64,000 nt of DNA, from assembly GCA_946414805.1 (NCBI GenBank), contig CAMKPZ010000002.1, positions 186,001 to 250,000 of the forward strand, read 5' to 3'. Below are positions 9,403 through 17,874 of this stretch, piece after piece. The position numbers were made by a program, and so were the translations under genes. Origin of the DNA: an uncultured Bacteroidales bacterium. Its GTDB lineage: Bacteria > Bacteroidota > Bacteroidia > Bacteroidales > Paludibacteraceae. Positions within the stretch are counted from its first letter, which is position 1. Every line of letters begins with the position of its first letter. The notes under the pieces were generated by a model, which worked only from the letters and a program-made list of their open reading frames with translations, was not told the DNA's origin and made no database searches.

Positions 9403-9873
9403 TTATTCGTGGTGGTAGGGTTCATTGCGCAGGATTGTCATGGCGCGGTAGAGTTGCTCGATCGCCATGAGACGGATCATCTGGTGGGAGAAGGTCATCT
9501 GCGAGAGACTGATCTTTCCGTTGGCGCGGGCATAGACGGCTTCGCTGAAACCGTAGGCGCCGCCGATGACGAGCGTCAGGTCACGCCCCGAGCCCATTTT
9601 CTTTTGCAGCCAATCGGCGTACTCGACGGAGCGGAACTCGCGTCCGTGTTCGTCCAAGAGGATCACCTCCATTGCCGGAGTAAGCGCGGCGAGGATAGAG
9701 AGCCCTTCGGCAGCCTTCAACTGGTCCTGGCTGAGCGACTTGGCGTTCTTGATATCCGGAATCACTACGAACTCGAACGGCACATAATGCTTGAGCCGCT
9801 GCTGATAGTCCTCGATGAGCGATTGCAGACGCGCATCGGAGGTCTTACCGATCACAAGAAGGGTAATTTTCAT
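9403..9873 (-). CDS. rlmH: 23S rRNA (pseudouridine1915-N3)-methyltransferase RlmH
   Basis: A 156-residue SPOUT-class methyltransferase that methylates pseudouridine 1915 in helix 69 of 23S rRNA using S-adenosylmethionine. The knot region is clear: IGGAYGFS (about 103-110), LSLSQMTFSHQM-like sequence (here ISLSQMTFSHQM) and the C-terminal EQLYRAMTILRNEPYHHE. Length is normal for the family. It is the last gene of a minus-strand run, and its end abuts the palindromic repeats at 9247-9402. Confidence 0.96.
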   Translation of the reverse strand: MKITLLVIGKTSDARLQSLIEDYQQRLKHYVPFEFVVIPDIKNAKSLSQDQLKAAEGLSILAALTPAMEVILLDEHGREFRSVEYADWLQKKMGSGRDLTLVIGGAYGFSEAVYARANGKISLSQMTFSHQMIRLMAIEQLYRAMTILRNEPYHHE

Positions 9874-9896
9874 GGTACCGCTTATAACAGTTTGTT

Positions 9897-10859
9897 TCAG
9901 TCTTTTAGAAATAAGTTGGTGGAGTCCGTGTCATGGAAATAGTACACGCAGTCTTCGTGCCATGTGAACTTATAGACCGCCAAGTGTTTGAAGAGCCCGT
10001 CAAGGCCGTTTATGCCGGTATAGTACACATGCCCTTCCTCGAACTTGCTGGTCGATTTGATACCGTCATTCTCGGTCGCTTTCACACCGTAAAAGATATC
10101 AGCCAGTTCGGGATATTGGAACAAATCTATTGCCCATTCAGTGAAGAAGTGGACGGGGGTTCCATATTCAGCGATGCTTGAGGCAATCTCGGCACTGTCT
10201 ACGGTGAGGAAGGTGTAGGGATATCTGGAGTTGATGCGACCGAGTGTATCCACAGGGTAGACATAGTCCCACATGCCCCTCACGCGGTACTCAAAACGAA
10301 TCTCTACGGTGCTGGCAAACAAGGTCTTGACATTTTCCAAAACCAACTTACCGGCGGGTGTCATTGTTTCCGGATCAACGGGGAACGCATAAACCCAATA
10401 GTCCCTGTCGGGCATCAGACCCGTAAAGATACGGGTGGTATTGCCGTATTGGAGCGAGTGGCTTGAGAAGGGAGCCACGTTGAATTCCTTTTTGCGCAGC
10501 AGATCGTTGCGCCATATCAGGTACTCCGCGTACGCACTGTCCAGTGCCAACTGCATAAACTGCTTTTGGTTGGTGGTAGGGTTGAAATTCTCCCACGGAT
10601 CTTGGATTGCAATGAGGTAATAAGCATCCTTGTTGGTGGAGAACTCGCACTCCACGAAGCCCGAGGAGATATTCTTGATTGTCATATTCACCTTTACATC
10701 CTTCGTCTCGAAAGCCGCCTCCGTATTGCAGGAGGGAGCCAAGAATAAGGTGTAAGGAATCAAAAGGAATAATATGAATTGCCTCCGGTTAAGTCTTTTG
10801 TCTTTGAGCGTAGCGGTCTTTTGTCTTTGAGCGGCACAGCCGCGGTCTTTAGTCTTCAT
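9897..10859 (-). CDS. Lipoprotein of unknown function with repeat-encoded N-terminus
   Basis: A 320-residue protein with a lipobox at LFLAPSC (Cys at about 44). The N-terminus is unusually long; the first 25 residues (with AQRQKTATLKDK) come from GACCGCT-type DNA repeats and the hydrophobic core (LLIPYTLFLAPSC) from degenerate TTATTCC heptads. The mature part is beta-rich, with Tyr and Trp scattered, and resembles fibronectin-type or surface lipoproteins, but I recognise no named family. The start overlaps the upstream hydrolase gene by 11 bp, so the pair is probably cotranscribed. No other Met is available for a shorter start. Confidence 0.75.
   Translation of the reverse strand: MKTKDRGCAAQRQKTATLKDKRLNRRQFILFLLIPYTLFLAPSCNTEAAFETKDVKVNMTIKNISSGFVECEFSTNKDAYYLIAIQDPWENFNPTTNQKQFMQLALDSAYAEYLIWRNDLLRKKEFNVAPFSSHSLQYGNTTRIFTGLMPDRDYWVYAFPVDPETMTPAGKLVLENVKTLFASTVEIRFEYRVRGMWDYVYPVDTLGRINSRYPYTFLTVDSAEIASSIAEYGTPVHFFTEWAIDLFQYPELADIFYGVKATENDGIKSTSKFEEGHVYYTGINGLDGLFKHLAVYKFTWHEDCVYYFHDTDSTNLFLKD
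10730..10858. repeat. Heptad and GACCGCT-type repeats translated into a lipoprotein signal region
   Basis: On the minus strand, two GACCGCT/CTCAAAG-type units (about 10803-10850) are followed by degenerate TTATTCC heptads (about 10735-10775). Together they encode residues 1-44 of the lipoprotein gene ending at 9897. Confidence 0.65.
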
Positions 10860-12195
10860 ATTTCCTCCTTTCTGCCTCTTCTTGGGCTAACAGTTCTTGT
10901 ACAGCATAGATAAACCGCAAGCAGGTCAGCACGTGGCCGCCGTAGTGCCCGAAATTATAGGTGATATTGGCTTCCTTCCAGTGCGACCGGGCATGTGTGG
11001 CGTTGGTGTAGGGCACGGTCTCGTCGTCCATCGAGTGCATCATATAGACCGATGCTTTGGGTTCCCAGTCGTATGCGATAATGGAGTTCAGGGTCATGGC
11101 TTTGTACAGCTCCGCCACTTTTTCCGATTTCTGCTCCATGGCCTCTTCGGTCAGCAGTTCGTGCGTTACCTTGGTCCCGATCAGTTTGTTGATTTGTGCG
11201 GAGGTGTATATCTTGCTGTTAATCCATTCGTCCATGTGCTCGCAGAGCCGGGGTTGCATCATGTCCGAGAATTCCATATTCAGTTTGTTACCTTTGATCA
11301 TGCCCTGCAGAACCAATGGAACGGCAACCGGGTAACCGGCTGTATCGGTGTTAACGAACCGCTCGTAGGTCGCTTGCACATCGTACGGACCGCCTCCGGC
11401 AAAAACGCGGTGGAGCATGATATGGTCGATGTCATTCGCATTGCTGTAATCAGTCTCTATCAGGTACTGCACCGCCATCGTGGTCGCGCCGCCCTGGCTG
11501 TAGCCCATGAGATCCAGACTGGGGTCATCCGCCTTGCGGCCGATGGCCTCCAGCCACGGCTTGACTGCCAGATACATATCTACTACGTTATGCGCCGTTA
11601 AGTCCATAACCAGATAGGGGTGAACCTCGTCGGCGGTAACGCCGTAACCGATATAATCGGGAATGATAAGACCGTACCCCGAGTTGACCAGCACCCCCTC
11701 CAGCGAGAAACAGTTACTGGGCGCTTCCGCATTGGAGCAGACGGTATAGTGGCTTACGAGGATCATCCGTTTGGGGACTCCGTTTTTTGGGAGCATTACT
11801 TTGCCCGAGAGGGTGATCTCGTTGCCGTTGCTGTCCGTACTGGGGTAGGTGCCTACGATCTCAATCACGCGGTTCTGGTTACGGTATTTGAGCAAATCCT
11901 GCAGTACCGCAGTTGCGGTGACGCTACTGGTAGCCGGTTTCTTGAGCGGCTGAGACTCCTCAGGGAGAGACTCGTCGCACAGATCATGCACACGTGTCCC
12001 GTCCGGCAGATAGCAGTTATACGGCAGTCCGTTACTCAGATCTGTCTCTGTCTGACTGATCACACGGAATTTCAGATCCTTGGTCGTTTCTGTGTTCATG
12101 AAATCGACGAACTCGTCTTGCCGGAAACGACAGGAGGATAAGAGGGCTGCCGCTGACAGGATGATGACCGCTATGCGAATAGGTATATTTCTCAT
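10849..12195 (-). CDS. Secretory lipase-like alpha/beta hydrolase lipoprotein
   Basis: A 448-residue predicted lipoprotein (ALLSSC, Cys at about 22). The alpha/beta-hydrolase elbow GYSQGG lies near residues 228-233 (nucleophile Ser). A likely acid Asp is in HSMDDETVPY (about 370) and a likely His in GHYGGHVL (about 420), so a full triad is plausible. The fold and spacing resemble secretory lipases and prolyl-peptidase-type esterases. The substrate is not evident. Likely anchored in the outer membrane. It lies in a run with a beta-barrel protein upstream and another lipoprotein downstream, suggesting a cell-surface function. Confidence 0.8.
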   Translation of the reverse strand: MRNIPIRIAVIILSAAALLSSCRFRQDEFVDFMNTETTKDLKFRVISQTETDLSNGLPYNCYLPDGTRVHDLCDESLPEESQPLKKPATSSVTATAVLQDLLKYRNQNRVIEIVGTYPSTDSNGNEITLSGKVMLPKNGVPKRMILVSHYTVCSNAEAPSNCFSLEGVLVNSGYGLIIPDYIGYGVTADEVHPYLVMDLTAHNVVDMYLAVKPWLEAIGRKADDPSLDLMGYSQGGATTMAVQYLIETDYSNANDIDHIMLHRVFAGGGPYDVQATYERFVNTDTAGYPVAVPLVLQGMIKGNKLNMEFSDMMQPRLCEHMDEWINSKIYTSAQINKLIGTKVTHELLTEEAMEQKSEKVAELYKAMTLNSIIAYDWEPKASVYMMHSMDDETVPYTNATHARSHWKEANITYNFGHYGGHVLTCLRFIYAVQELLAQEEAERRKYED

Positions 12196-12214
12196 AATTC
12201 GTAATGATTAACTC

Positions 12215-12874
12215 TTAAAACCTTGCTCCGACACCTACCGCGATTATTCGCGAACTGAGCATATAAACGGTATTCATATCCCTAAGGGCATACATACCTC
12301 CGCATTCTACGGAAGCGAACCATCGCCGGTAGTTGGCGCTCACGCCGAAAACCGTGAAATTCACAGCCGCGCCGACCGCAGTGTGCCGGCCTTTGGTGTC
12401 CGTCTCCGTGCCGCCGTTGATATCTATTCCGACGCCCAGACCCGAATAGAGGTTCACGTTCGGATGGTGGAAATACGTAAACCGTACGGTAGGCATGATC
12501 ACGAAGTTGTAGAAATAGTTCTTGCCGTTCCTTGTGAGTTCCGTCCCGCGGCCGTCACGCGTCACAATATCCCATCCCACTTCGTTCATATCGATCATTC
12601 CTCCGAAAGAGAACCAGTGTTTGAACCGCCGCTGGTATTCCACCCATATATGCTGGTTATGGCGGTAGTGCTCTTTGTACGCATACGTGGCGGTAGTCGG
12701 CATGGTCGTAGTGATCGAGGTGGGGTTGTGCCACGCCAGACTCTCGAAGAGCTGGTCGCCCCATCCGATACGGATCTCATTGGGGCGGTCGATGTATTCC
12801 CATCTGTCCTCCGCCCTCAGGCCAATCGTCAGACATATCAAGCCGACGAGGGTGCATAATAGATGTTTGTTCAT
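12215..12874 (-). CDS. Predicted outer-membrane beta-barrel protein
   Basis: A 219-residue exported protein with a signal peptide (MNKHLLCTLVGLICLTIGLRA). The mature chain has alternating hydrophobic/polar strands separated by short polar turns and ends in GVGARF. The terminal Phe is typical of outer-membrane barrels assembled by BAM. The length suits an eight-stranded barrel. No binding residues can be named. It lies 19 bp upstream of the lipase-like gene, probably in the same transcript. Confidence 0.75.
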   Translation of the reverse strand: MNKHLLCTLVGLICLTIGLRAEDRWEYIDRPNEIRIGWGDQLFESLAWHNPTSITTTMPTTATYAYKEHYRHNQHIWVEYQRRFKHWFSFGGMIDMNEVGWDIVTRDGRGTELTRNGKNYFYNFVIMPTVRFTYFHHPNVNLYSGLGVGIDINGGTETDTKGRHTAVGAAVNFTVFGVSANYRRWFASVECGGMYALRDMNTVYMLSSRIIAVGVGARF

Positions 12875-12892
12875 TGGTTCTGTCGTTTTGCG

Positions 12893-13690
12893 TCAAACGC
12901 GTGGAGCTTGCGCAGCTATATCGGTACTCAGCGTGCGCGGCACCCATTCGGAATAGACCTGCGCCGCCGTCTCTTCGCCGTTGCGGCTGATCGAATGGAT
13001 ATAATGGTACACCCTCTCTTCGCTCTCATTGGGCAGGAGCGTCAGACGGCTCACCAGCTTGTCGCCCAGGAAAGTCTCATGCAGCCAGTGGATGGTGAGT
13101 CTCCGGATCGCGTGCAGGTCCAGAAACGCTTCGTCGGCAGACTGCATGGCGATCGAGAGATAGGTGCGGTTGTTCACGTGGCCGTTGAAATCCAGATTGA
13201 TCGGATTGACCTGATGACTATGCTCCTGCAGGAGGGTGCCCTCTGCGGAGGGGAAACGCATCTTGCGGTGGGTGTCGGTGGTCATCTCCGGACGGATAGG
13301 TATCTGCGGCGCAATAGGGGTGTTAGGAACCAGCCGGTGAGCCTCCGTGTCCAGCAGGGTCCAGCAGCCGTAGCCGTGAGCCACTTCTGTACCGTCCGAC
13401 CGGTTGACGCGGAACTCCGCATACAGACGCAGCGCTCCGATCTCGCTGTTCCATACCGTCACTTCTATATCGTCCGACCACAGGGCGGTCTGAGGCTCGA
13501 AGAAGGTGTTAAACTCCGTGATCACCCACATGAGGTTCTGCTTGACGATATCGAATGCCGCCAGATGCAGACAGGCCATATAACGTGCCCAGCAATCCTG
13601 ATAATACAGCAGCACGGCATTCGGAGTCATGCGGTAACGCGTGTCCATATCCGCAGCCGTGAGCGAGTAACGATGCGAGTAGATATCCAT
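12893..13690 (-). CDS. Acyl-ACP thioesterase
   Basis: A 265-residue cytoplasmic enzyme that hydrolyses acyl-acyl carrier protein to release fatty acids. It has two hotdog folds as in the FatA/FatB and bacterial TE families. The conserved substrate/catalytic motif is visible as NPINLDFNGHVNNRTYLS (about residues 170-187), including the Asn-x-Asp, His and Asn-Asn pattern. The N-terminal hotdog begins YSLTAADMDTRYRMTP. It lies 3 bp from panB, so the two are cotranscribed. Confidence 0.92.
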   Translation of the reverse strand: MDIYSHRYSLTAADMDTRYRMTPNAVLLYYQDCWARYMACLHLAAFDIVKQNLMWVITEFNTFFEPQTALWSDDIEVTVWNSEIGALRLYAEFRVNRSDGTEVAHGYGCWTLLDTEAHRLVPNTPIAPQIPIRPEMTTDTHRKMRFPSAEGTLLQEHSHQVNPINLDFNGHVNNRTYLSIAMQSADEAFLDLHAIRRLTIHWLHETFLGDKLVSRLTLLPNESEERVYHYIHSISRNGEETAAQVYSEWVPRTLSTDIAAQAPRV

Positions 13691-13693
13691 AGC

Positions 13694-14509
13694 TTAATAC
13701 GATTCTTCGGTTGAGGGGAACGAACTGTCTTTGACCGCGTTGATATAATCGCCCACGGCGGACTTGACCTCTTGCGCCAGGGAGGCGAAATGACGGAGGA
13801 ACTTCGGCTTGAAGCCCTGGTTCAGTCCTAACATGTCATGCAGTACCAGCACCTGGCCGTCGCATTTGTTACCGGCTCCGATACCGATGACGGGGCAGGA
13901 GACGGCTTTTGTAACGCGTTCGGCTAATGCCGCGGGGATCTTCTCCAGCACAATCGAGAAACAGCCTGCCTCGTCCAGCAGTTTGGCGTCCCGCAGCAGT
14001 TTGGCAGCCTCTGCCTCTTCTTTGGCGCGCAGACCGTACCCGCCGAACTGGTTGACCGACTGCGGCGTGAGACCTAAATGACCCATTACGGGAATGCCGG
14101 CTTGAACCATATGGCGGACGATCGGCAGAATCTCTTCGCCGCCCTCCAGCTTGAGCCCGTCGCATCCGGACTCTTTCATGACCTTCACGGCATTGCGCAG
14201 GGCGTCTTCTTCGCTGATCTGATAGCTGCCGAACGGCATATCGCACACCACAAGCGCGTGTTGCGCTGCGCGAACGACACCCTTGGTGAGGAAGATCATT
14301 TCGTCCACCGTGACCGGCAAGGTGTATTGATTGCCGCATACCACATTGCTGGCGCTGTCGCCCACAAGGAGCATATCTATCCCGGCTTCATCCACCAGCG
14401 AGGCAAGGGTGAAGTCATAACTGGTTAACATAGCGATCTTCTCGCCGTTAACCTTCATCTGACGAAGTCTGGCCGTCGTCATACGGCTATTTTGTACATG
14501 AACGGACAT
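13694..14509 (-). CDS. panB: 3-methyl-2-oxobutanoate hydroxymethyltransferase
   Basis: A 271-residue enzyme that transfers a hydroxymethyl group from methylene-tetrahydrofolate to 2-oxoisovalerate, the first committed step of pantothenate synthesis. A TIM barrel with family motifs: MLTSYDFTLASLVDEAGIDMLL near the start (first 20 residues of the barrel), VGDSASNVV, the LKLEGG loop and GHLGLTPQ. Catalytic Glu is in IVLEKIP. Length is normal. No panC or panD is visible in this window. Cotranscribed with the permease upstream and the thioesterase downstream. Confidence 0.95.
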   Translation of the reverse strand: MSVHVQNSRMTTARLRQMKVNGEKIAMLTSYDFTLASLVDEAGIDMLLVGDSASNVVCGNQYTLPVTVDEMIFLTKGVVRAAQHALVVCDMPFGSYQISEEDALRNAVKVMKESGCDGLKLEGGEEILPIVRHMVQAGIPVMGHLGLTPQSVNQFGGYGLRAKEEAEAAKLLRDAKLLDEAGCFSIVLEKIPAALAERVTKAVSCPVIGIGAGNKCDGQVLVLHDMLGLNQGFKPKFLRHFASLAQEVKSAVGDYINAVKDSSFPSTEESY

Positions 14510-14512
14510 ATA

Positions 14513-15496
14513 TTATGATTTGTTTTTAAGAATTATCCACACAATGATCGGTGCGCCGAAGAGGGCACTGATCGTAGAGATCGGGAGCGGGTAGGTGAAG
14601 AGCGAACAGAGGATATCGCATACCAGCAAGAGACAGGCTCCGATCATGATGGTAGCCGGCACGGTTATCCGGTGGTTGGAGGTGCGGAAGAAGCCTCTCG
14701 CTATATGCGGCACAGCCACGCCGATAAAAGCGATCGGTCCGCAGAACGCTGTCACGCCTCCGGCCAACAGACCGGTAGCCAGCACGATATAGAGACGGGT
14801 GCGCTCCACATGGATACCCAATCCCCGCGCATAATCCTCGCCGAGCATCAGACCGTTGAGCGGCTTGAGCGCCAGCAGAACAAAGATCATTCCTGCCGCG
14901 ATGATAGGGACGAGGATCTGCATGTCCGTCCAGCCTACGCTGCTGAGCGAACCGAGCGTCCAGACGATAAAGAGCTTGAGGGCGTCGGGGTTGGCGAAGT
15001 TCTGGAGCAGACTCACCAGGGCGCCGGCAATAGAACCGAACATCATTCCTACGATCAGCAGACTCACATTATTCGTCACCCTCCGGCTCACGGCAAGCAC
15101 TAACAGTAATATCAGCGAGGCGCCGAGACAGGCGGCTACCGGCAGCATGACCGCCAGATGCATATTCGTGATCGCAAAACGGCTTGCAAGAACCGTGCTG
15201 CACATCGTCAGAAACGCCACACCCAGACTGGCGCCGGAAGACACTCCTAACGTGTACGGACCCGCCAACGGGTTACGGAAAAGCGTCTGCATCATCAATC
15301 CCGCCACCGACAGCGATGCTCCCGCCAGAATGGCGGTCAGAGCCTTCGGCAAACGGATGGAGTGCATGATCTGCTGCTCCATCGGCGATAACTCGCCACA
15401 CGGCCACAACCAGATACTGCCGCTGCATATATCTATGCAGAAGAACAGCACCAGCGCGGCGCCAAGCAGAATGAAGATGAGTGCGTTACGGTTCAT
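14513..15496 (-). CDS. FecCD-family ABC transporter permease (iron/cobalamin type)
   Basis: A 327-residue inner-membrane permease with about ten hydrophobic segments and family motifs RLPKALTAILAGASLSVAG and the FRNPLAGPYTLGVSSGASLG region (residues about 50-90). Members move ferric-siderophore, haem or cobalamin into the cytoplasm with a periplasmic binding protein and an ATPase. Neither partner is adjacent, so it is an orphan here. The ATG at 15496 is preferred over a TTG 12 bases upstream, because the -7 promoter box lies at 15506-15513 and leaves room for only a very short leader. Confidence 0.88.
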   Translation of the reverse strand: MNRNALIFILLGAALVLFFCIDICSGSIWLWPCGELSPMEQQIMHSIRLPKALTAILAGASLSVAGLMMQTLFRNPLAGPYTLGVSSGASLGVAFLTMCSTVLASRFAITNMHLAVMLPVAACLGASLILLLVLAVSRRVTNNVSLLIVGMMFGSIAGALVSLLQNFANPDALKLFIVWTLGSLSSVGWTDMQILVPIIAAGMIFVLLALKPLNGLMLGEDYARGLGIHVERTRLYIVLATGLLAGGVTAFCGPIAFIGVAVPHIARGFFRTSNHRITVPATIMIGACLLLVCDILCSLFTYPLPISTISALFGAPIIVWIILKNKS

Positions 15497-15505
15497 TACG
15501 AAGCG

Positions 15506-15560
15506 CAAAGATACAAAAACTTTTTTATATGCGCAAGCGCACGCGCGTTTTTTGCGAAAA
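15506..15560 (-). promoter_or_regulatory. Promoter with GC-rich upstream block, permease-panB unit
   Basis: On the minus strand TATCTTTG (15506-15513) is the -7 box. Upstream lies a GC-rich block followed by ATATAAAA, nearly the same as in the spoT promoter (48055-48105). The leader should be only a few bases long. Confidence 0.75.
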
Positions 15561-15586
15561 AAAACGCTTTTGGGCTCCGAAACATA

Positions 15587-15618
15587 TAATTTTGAATTGT
15601 GAATTTTGAATTGTGAAT
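15587..15618. repeat. Heptad array AATTGTG / AATTTTG before nadC
   Basis: Four degenerate 7-bp units abut the nadC promoter and probably supply its -33 region. Confidence 0.7.
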
Positions 15619-15627
15619 TATTTTTAT

Positions 15628-15635
15628 TACCTTTG
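15628..15635 (+). promoter_or_regulatory. -7 promoter box of nadC
   Basis: TACCTTTG, 20 bases before the chosen ATG. Its position rules out the upstream ATG at 15613. Confidence 0.75.
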
Positions 15636-15654
15636 CGCCATAAATCGTAAGTAT

Positions 15655-16566
15655 ATGGAAAAACAAGAACTTCGTAAGTTAATCGCGATCTGGTTTGAAG
15701 AAGATATTCGCGACGGCGATCACACTTCGCTCAGTTGTATTCCGGCTACCCAGACGGGTTGCCAGCAGTTGATCATCAAGGATACCGGTGTGCTTGCCGG
15801 CGTGGAGGTGGCGAAAGAGATTATCGACTATTTCGACCCCGACTGCCGCGTGGAGCAGTATCTGCACGATGGCGATCATGTGAAGCCCGGAGATATAGCG
15901 TTCAAGGTATATGGCAGGGAACTGAGCCTGCTCCAGATTGAGCGTACCATGCTCAATATCATGCAACGGATGTCCGGTGTCGCCACTACGGCGCACCGCT
16001 ATCAGAGCCTCATTGAGGACACCGGATGCCATGTGCTCGACACACGTAAGACCACGCCGGGACTGCGTTATCTGGAGAAAGAGGCGGTGGCGCTCGGAGG
16101 AGGCATGAACCACCGCATCGGTCTTTTCGACATGATCCTGCTCAAGGACAACCATGTCGATTTCGCCGGAGGTATCACCAACGCCCTCACCCGTGCACGC
16201 GATTACCTCAAAGCCAAAGCGGCAGAGGGACAGACAGAGCGTTTCCTCAATATGAAGATCGAGATAGAGGTGCGTAATTTCGACGAGATCCGGGAAGCCC
16301 TCGCTACGGGTATTCCCGACCGTATCATGCTCGATAACTTCACGCCCGAGAAAACCGGCGAAGCCGTCAGACTCATTCGGGAGTTTGAGAAAAAGACTCC
16401 TTCCCTCGAGGGGAAGGCCGGGAAGAGGTTCGAGATCGAGTCCTCCGGGGGTATCACGATCGATACCATCCGCTCATACGCAGAGCAGGGAGTGGACTTT
16501 GTTTCCGTCGGTGCCCTCACCCATTCCTACAAATCCCTCGACATGAGTTTTAAGGCGGTCAAATAA
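15655..16566 (+). CDS. nadC: Nicotinate-nucleotide pyrophosphorylase (carboxylating)
   Basis: A 303-residue quinolinate phosphoribosyltransferase: quinolinate plus PRPP gives nicotinate mononucleotide, CO2 and pyrophosphate in de novo NAD synthesis. Family motifs include RMSGVAT, DTRKTTPGLRYLEKEAV, GGGMNHRIGLFDMILLKDNH (residues about 135-155) and the C-terminal ESSGGI and VSVGALTHS. The ATG at 15655 is chosen because an in-frame upstream ATG (15613) overlaps the promoter. nadA and nadB are not in this window. It is a monocistronic plus-strand gene between two minus-strand blocks. Confidence 0.95.
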   Translation: MEKQELRKLIAIWFEEDIRDGDHTSLSCIPATQTGCQQLIIKDTGVLAGVEVAKEIIDYFDPDCRVEQYLHDGDHVKPGDIAFKVYGRELSLLQIERTMLNIMQRMSGVATTAHRYQSLIEDTGCHVLDTRKTTPGLRYLEKEAVALGGGMNHRIGLFDMILLKDNHVDFAGGITNALTRARDYLKAKAAEGQTERFLNMKIEIEVRNFDEIREALATGIPDRIMLDNFTPEKTGEAVRLIREFEKKTPSLEGKAGKRFEIESSGGITIDTIRSYAEQGVDFVSVGALTHSYKSLDMSFKAVK

Positions 16567-16589
16567 TAGAACATCCGACAGCGGGATAT

Positions 16590-16608
16590 TCATTATTCAT
16601 TATTCATT
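16590..16608. repeat. Heptad array ATTCATT at a gene end
   Basis: Three ATTCATT units span the stop codon of the pectinesterase-like gene and supply its last codons (MNNE, stop). Confidence 0.65.
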
Positions 16609-17771
16609 CCCCACTTCCGAGGATTGAGTTTCGTGCCGTCAGGTAGAATGGGTCGCTGTAGCACAGTGACCCATTTAGGTCTTCCTACGGATTTGTCCTG
16701 CGATTTATACTCATAACTTCGCGGACAGGGGTTCTCGGGATCATAATCGTCCCTCTTCTGGATCAGTCCGGTGCTCCATCCCTCGGGATTGAGCACGCCC
16801 TTGTCCCATGTGGTGTAAGCCCATACCGTCTCGCCCCATGGTCTCCACGGCCGTGCCAACCATACCTGCTGGCTGACGGCTGACGGCTGATGGCTGACGG
16901 CTGATAGTTCCTCCTCCGTCGCCAGCCGTATATGGCATTTATAGAACAGCATGCCGCGTCCTTCGCTCCTCCCCGCACTGATATAGCACCTGTCGCCTTT
17001 CTCGCCGTTGATATTGGCTACTATCGTTGCTCGGTCCACCGCCATCGTCATGCCGCCGAAGATAAAATCCACGCCGCCTTGGAGAATACCTTTCTCCCAA
17101 TAGATACTCGCTCCCTCGTCGCCGTAAAGAACATCTTGCCTTCCTACGGCGCGGCAGTTCTTCAGATGCGCATTCGTCGCCGTCTCGGTGAAGGAGATAG
17201 CGGCTGCACGTTCGCGGTAGCGTTTGAGCTGCACCTCGGTGGATCCTGCTTCTTTGGGGCGCTCAGGCATGATCTTCTTCGGTCGCTCTTTCTCAGTCCA
17301 CGGCATGGCGGATTGGCTGATATCAACGAGGCTGTCCGCGGCTTCTTTCTCGCTGACATAGAGATTGAACGAGTTCTCGAAAATGATATTCTCTGCATAG
17401 AAATCCGGTGCGGTCACAAGCACGGAAGCGTTCCACCTGCGTTCACGGCTCCCGCCGTAGTTGACGCGCTCACCCATACTACGGTACTGATACCCGTGAC
17501 CGTAGTACCACGTGAGACGCACGGCGTTCTTGTCGCATTCTACGCCGCCCTGGCGCAAACCGATGGAAGGCCGTTTGGACGCATTGACGAGGCGCAACCC
17601 GGGGATGTCGATCGTCAGTTCCTCCTGATACGTGCCCGGCTCGATATAGACCGTCGTCCTCTCGCCCCGTTCGGCATACACGCTCCGCGCCGAGTCCAAC
17701 GCCGCATTCACGCTCCCGCCTGTATGCACATACAGGACTAAAGCCAATATGTTAGCCCAAATGAAATTCAT
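16593..17771 (-). CDS. Pectinesterase-family enzyme (CE8-like)
   Basis: A 392-residue right-handed beta-helix protein. Conserved CE8 motifs are present: GRQDVLYGD (for GxQDTLY), GGVDFIFGG with the catalytic Asp, and LARPWRPWGETVW (for LGRPW). This suggests demethylation of pectin. The start at 17771 gives a hydrophobic N-terminus (MNFIWANILALVLYVHTGG); a longer frame to 17840 is possible. A non-family insert SAVSHQPSAVSQQ sits just before LARPW and is encoded by TGACGGC heptads. No polysaccharide utilisation genes are adjacent, though a GH53 pectin-galactan enzyme lies at 25798-27156. Confidence 0.85.
   Translation of the reverse strand: MNFIWANILALVLYVHTGGSVNAALDSARSVYAERGERTTVYIEPGTYQEELTIDIPGLRLVNASKRPSIGLRQGGVECDKNAVRLTWYYGHGYQYRSMGERVNYGGSRERRWNASVLVTAPDFYAENIIFENSFNLYVSEKEAADSLVDISQSAMPWTEKERPKKIMPERPKEAGSTEVQLKRYRERAAAISFTETATNAHLKNCRAVGRQDVLYGDEGASIYWEKGILQGGVDFIFGGMTMAVDRATIVANINGEKGDRCYISAGRSEGRGMLFYKCHIRLATEEELSAVSHQPSAVSQQVWLARPWRPWGETVWAYTTWDKGVLNPEGWSTGLIQKRDDYDPENPCPRSYEYKSQDKSVGRPKWVTVLQRPILPDGTKLNPRKWGMNNE
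16872..16904. repeat. Heptad array TGACGGC inside the pectinesterase gene
   Basis: About four 7-bp units (TGACGGC, TGATGGC) are translated as SAVSHQPSAVSQQ. The same peptide type (SAFSHQPSVIS) is encoded in the U32 gene at 18750-18778. Confidence 0.8.
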
Positions 17772-17874
17772 ATCAAAATACATTCCGTGGTTCAGGAGCA
17801 CGGCCATCCCAAGGGTCTCCTCCATTGTCTCGCCGGTCACGGCATACAGCAGTTTGTTCTGCGTCTCTTCTTTT

